From NCBI GenBank assembly GCA_014534385.1, contig JACVRP010000038.1:1-15131 (forward strand): a DNA stretch of 15,131 nt, read 5' to 3'. Positions 13,694-15,131 of this stretch are shown in pieces; the stretch's first letter is position 1; the number at the start of each line of letters is the position of its first letter. The translations under genes were made by a program, and so were the position numbers. The notes under the pieces were generated by a model. It ran no database searches. It was not told where the DNA came from and saw only the letters and a program-made list of their open reading frames with translations. Origin of the DNA: Cyanobacteria bacterium Co-bin13 (GTDB lineage Bacteria > Cyanobacteriota > Cyanobacteriia > Phormidesmidales > Phormidesmidaceae).

Positions 13694-14095
13694 CTACTTT
13701 CTCATTTTGCGGCCCAGGTCGAGATCCTCCAGCTCCACTTCTATGGCTTGGGTGCTAATGGCAATCTCATACAGCGACACCAGCAGGGATGCCACCAGCA
13801 GCAGCAAGCTCAGCCCAAAGAGGTATTCTGCCAGCGTCTGATAATCGACAAACAGCGCAAACATCGATAGGGTGCAGACAATAAAGCTAGAGACCCCTAA
13901 CGCCTGCATGCGGCGGATCAGAACAATTCGCTTACGCAAGTTGTAAATCTGCCGCTGCACCAGATCCCGAACGTGTTCCCGATCAGAACCGTGGAGCTGG
14001 CGGATGAGCTGGGCCAGCACCAAAAAGCGGTTAGTGTAGGCCAGCAGCAGCAGCGAAATGGCCGGGAACAGCAGGGCAGGGGTCGTTAGCTGCAT
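13694..14095 (-). CDS. DUF2721 family membrane protein, 133 aa
   Basis: The sequence fits DUF2721: an N-terminal hydrophobic segment (about 5-25) starting TPALLFPAISLLLLAYTNRF, a basic cytoplasmic-type region with LRKRIVLIRRMQ (53-64), and two further membrane segments (about 66-84 and 89-113), then an acidic-then-basic tail. The family has no established function and is widespread in cyanobacteria. The ATG at 14095-14093 follows the TAA of the amidase gene by only three bases and has no ribosome binding site of its own, so translation is probably coupled to the amidase. Length is normal for the family. Confidence 0.9.
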   Translation of the reverse strand: MQLTTPALLFPAISLLLLAYTNRFLVLAQLIRQLHGSDREHVRDLVQRQIYNLRKRIVLIRRMQALGVSSFIVCTLSMFALFVDYQTLAEYLFGLSLLLLVASLLVSLYEIAISTQAIEVELEDLDLGRKMRK

Positions 14096-14098
14096 GGG

Positions 14099-15131
14099 TT
14101 ATGACGGTTGGCGGCGCAGCACCATTGCCCCTGAGACTGCAACAAACAGCGCTACAGCAAAACCTGGCTCAGGGATTTTCTCCCCAGCCAGCTGCGGGGT
14201 GCTGCGGGGCGGGGTGCGGAAGCCGGTTCCCTGCTCGAAGGCGTAGGTCAGCTTCAGCAGCGTTGCCTCATCGTAGGCCCGGCCCAGAAACTCCAGCCCT
14301 ACCGGCAGGCCGTCTTCGGTAAAACCGGCGGGCACGGTGATCGCCGGAAAGCCAGAGAACGGGCTGAGTCGGTTACCAGCGCCAGAGGCTAGCGGCTCTC
14401 CCAAAACATTGGGCGGGCTGGCCACTGTGGGGTAGATCAGGGCATCAAATCCGGTCAGAGCAGTCAGTAGGGAGGACTGGGTCAACCCCGGACGTCGGGT
14501 GATGATATCGATGTAGGTAGGGTCGTCTTCGGGGGCAGGTCGGCTGTTGCGATCGATGTAGGCCGCTTCAAATTCCTCTAGGTAAAGGCCGCTGTCGAGA
14601 ATATCGCCCAGGGTGCGCACGCCTGAAGGCGGTAGGGGCCGTTCTGCTAAGTAAGCATTCAAGTCTCGCTTGAACTCAAATCCGCTGAGGCTGGGAAAGG
14701 ACAGAATTTCCGCCAGATTAGGAATGGTGACATCCTCAACGGCTGCGCCCAGGCCAATCAGGGCGTCAATAGCCTGGCTGATCACCGCGTTGGTTTTGGC
14801 GCTCTCTGGATTAGAGTCAAGGCCAAACACCTCGCGTACAACGCCAATGCGGGCTCCCTGCAGTCCTTCAGGATCGAGAAAGGCCGTGTAGTCTTCAGGG
14901 ATTTTGCCGATGCTGCCTGCGGTTGCTGGGTCTTCTGGGTCAAAGCCTGCCGTTACATTCAGCGCCAGGGCTGCATCCTTGACAGTGCGGGTCATGGGTC
15001 CGCCCACGTCCTGAGACAGGGCCAGGGGCACAATGCCCGATCGGCTCGACAGGCCACTGGTGGGGCGCACGCCACCCAGACTGTTGAAGGACGACGGCAC
15101 CCGAATCGAGCCGCCTGTGTCTGTGCCGAAG
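14099..15131 (-). CDS. Amidase (amidase signature family) with PEP-CTERM-like tail, 5' end beyond the window
   Basis: The frame runs open to the right edge, so only the C-terminal 343 residues are present. They begin inside the amidase signature: FGTDTGGSIRVPSSF, where the Ser at 15109-15107 is the expected nucleophile, then GGVRPTSGLSSRSGIVPL and DVGGPMTRTV. The catalytic lysine and cis-serine would lie in the missing part. Conserved C-terminal blocks include GFPAITVPAGFTEDGLPVG, EFLGRAYDEATLL and YAFEQGTGFR. The last 24 residues are PEPGFAVALFVAVSG then AMVLRRQPS, a PEP-CTERM-type sorting signal, so the enzyme is probably exported and processed by an exosortase. Amidases of this family hydrolyse amides; the substrate is unknown. 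A GTG at 15100 lies inside the conserved core and is not the start. DUF2721 follows three bases after the stop. Confidence 0.93.
   Translation of the reverse strand, partial: FGTDTGGSIRVPSSFNSLGGVRPTSGLSSRSGIVPLALSQDVGGPMTRTVKDAALALNVTAGFDPEDPATAGSIGKIPEDYTAFLDPEGLQGARIGVVREVFGLDSNPESAKTNAVISQAIDALIGLGAAVEDVTIPNLAEILSFPSLSGFEFKRDLNAYLAERPLPPSGVRTLGDILDSGLYLEEFEAAYIDRNSRPAPEDDPTYIDIITRRPGLTQSSLLTALTGFDALIYPTVASPPNVLGEPLASGAGNRLSPFSGFPAITVPAGFTEDGLPVGLEFLGRAYDEATLLKLTYAFEQGTGFRTPPRSTPQLAGEKIPEPGFAVALFVAVSGAMVLRRQPS
14102..14173 (-). other. PEP-CTERM-like sorting signal at the amidase C-terminus
   Basis: The codons just before the amidase stop encode the PEP tripeptide, a hydrophobic segment of about 16 residues (GFAVALFVAVSGAMVL) and a short basic end (RRQPS). 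This order, PEP then membrane segment then arginines at the very C-terminus, is the definition of PEP-CTERM signals recognised by exosortase systems. No exosortase gene is in the window. Confidence 0.75.

Noticed and set aside
14101..14322. Rightward frame opposite the amidase C-terminus.
   Set aside because: The minus-strand frame encodes conserved amidase blocks and the PEP-CTERM tail; the plus frame has low-complexity composition.

Overview
The window looks like chromosomal DNA of a cyanobacterium, probably a GC-rich filamentous type of the Leptolyngbya/Nodosilinea sort (the genus is a guess). The main evidence is 13 copies of the octamer GCGATCGC (HIP1), about one per 1.2 kb. Supporting evidence is a set of genes typical of cyanobacterial genomes: a DUF1400-type alpha/beta hydrolase, a DUF2721 membrane protein, a Trx-NHL protein and a PAS-GAF hybrid histidine kinase. 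I see no tRNA or rRNA gene, insertion sequence, phage gene or CRISPR array.

Layout. Positions 1-500 hold the start of a leftward gene that runs off the left edge and a small rightward conserved-looking gene, with an inverted repeat over the latter's ribosome binding site. A leftward CAP/SCP-domain protein (619-1335) is divergent from a thioredoxin-NHL propeller protein (1504-3030); a perfect 13-bp inverted repeat lies between them. A CrtI/phytoene-desaturase-like flavoenzyme (3224-4750) follows, with a 15-bp tandem repeat directly before its start. A leftward four-helix membrane protein (4955-5611) has a clear intrinsic terminator. A gene-free stretch with two strong hairpins (5625-6083) leads to a DUF2600 (tetraprenyl-beta-curcumene synthase family) terpene synthase (6084-7139) and a large PAS-PAS-GAF-HisKA-HATPase-REC hybrid kinase (7269-9872).

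From 9886 come a small leftward helical protein, a tiny rightward membrane protein, and an HxlR regulator divergent from a short-chain dehydrogenase with overlapping palindromes between them. Next come a secreted DUF1400 alpha/beta hydrolase and, leftward, a coupled pair: an amidase with a PEP-CTERM-like tail (cut by the right edge) followed three bases later by a DUF2721 membrane protein.

How the genes may work together. Most appear to be single-gene units. The clearest functional links are HxlR with the SDR (shared operator region), the SDR possibly with the hydrolase (77 bp apart, same strand), and amidase with DUF2721 (translational coupling). The flavoenzyme and the DUF2600 synthase could both act on isoprenoids but are separated by an opposite-strand gene, so a shared pathway is only a hypothesis. 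I did not find a convincing multi-gene novel system. The least explained parts are the DUF2600 synthase, the PEP-CTERM amidase pair and several strong unexplained inverted repeats.
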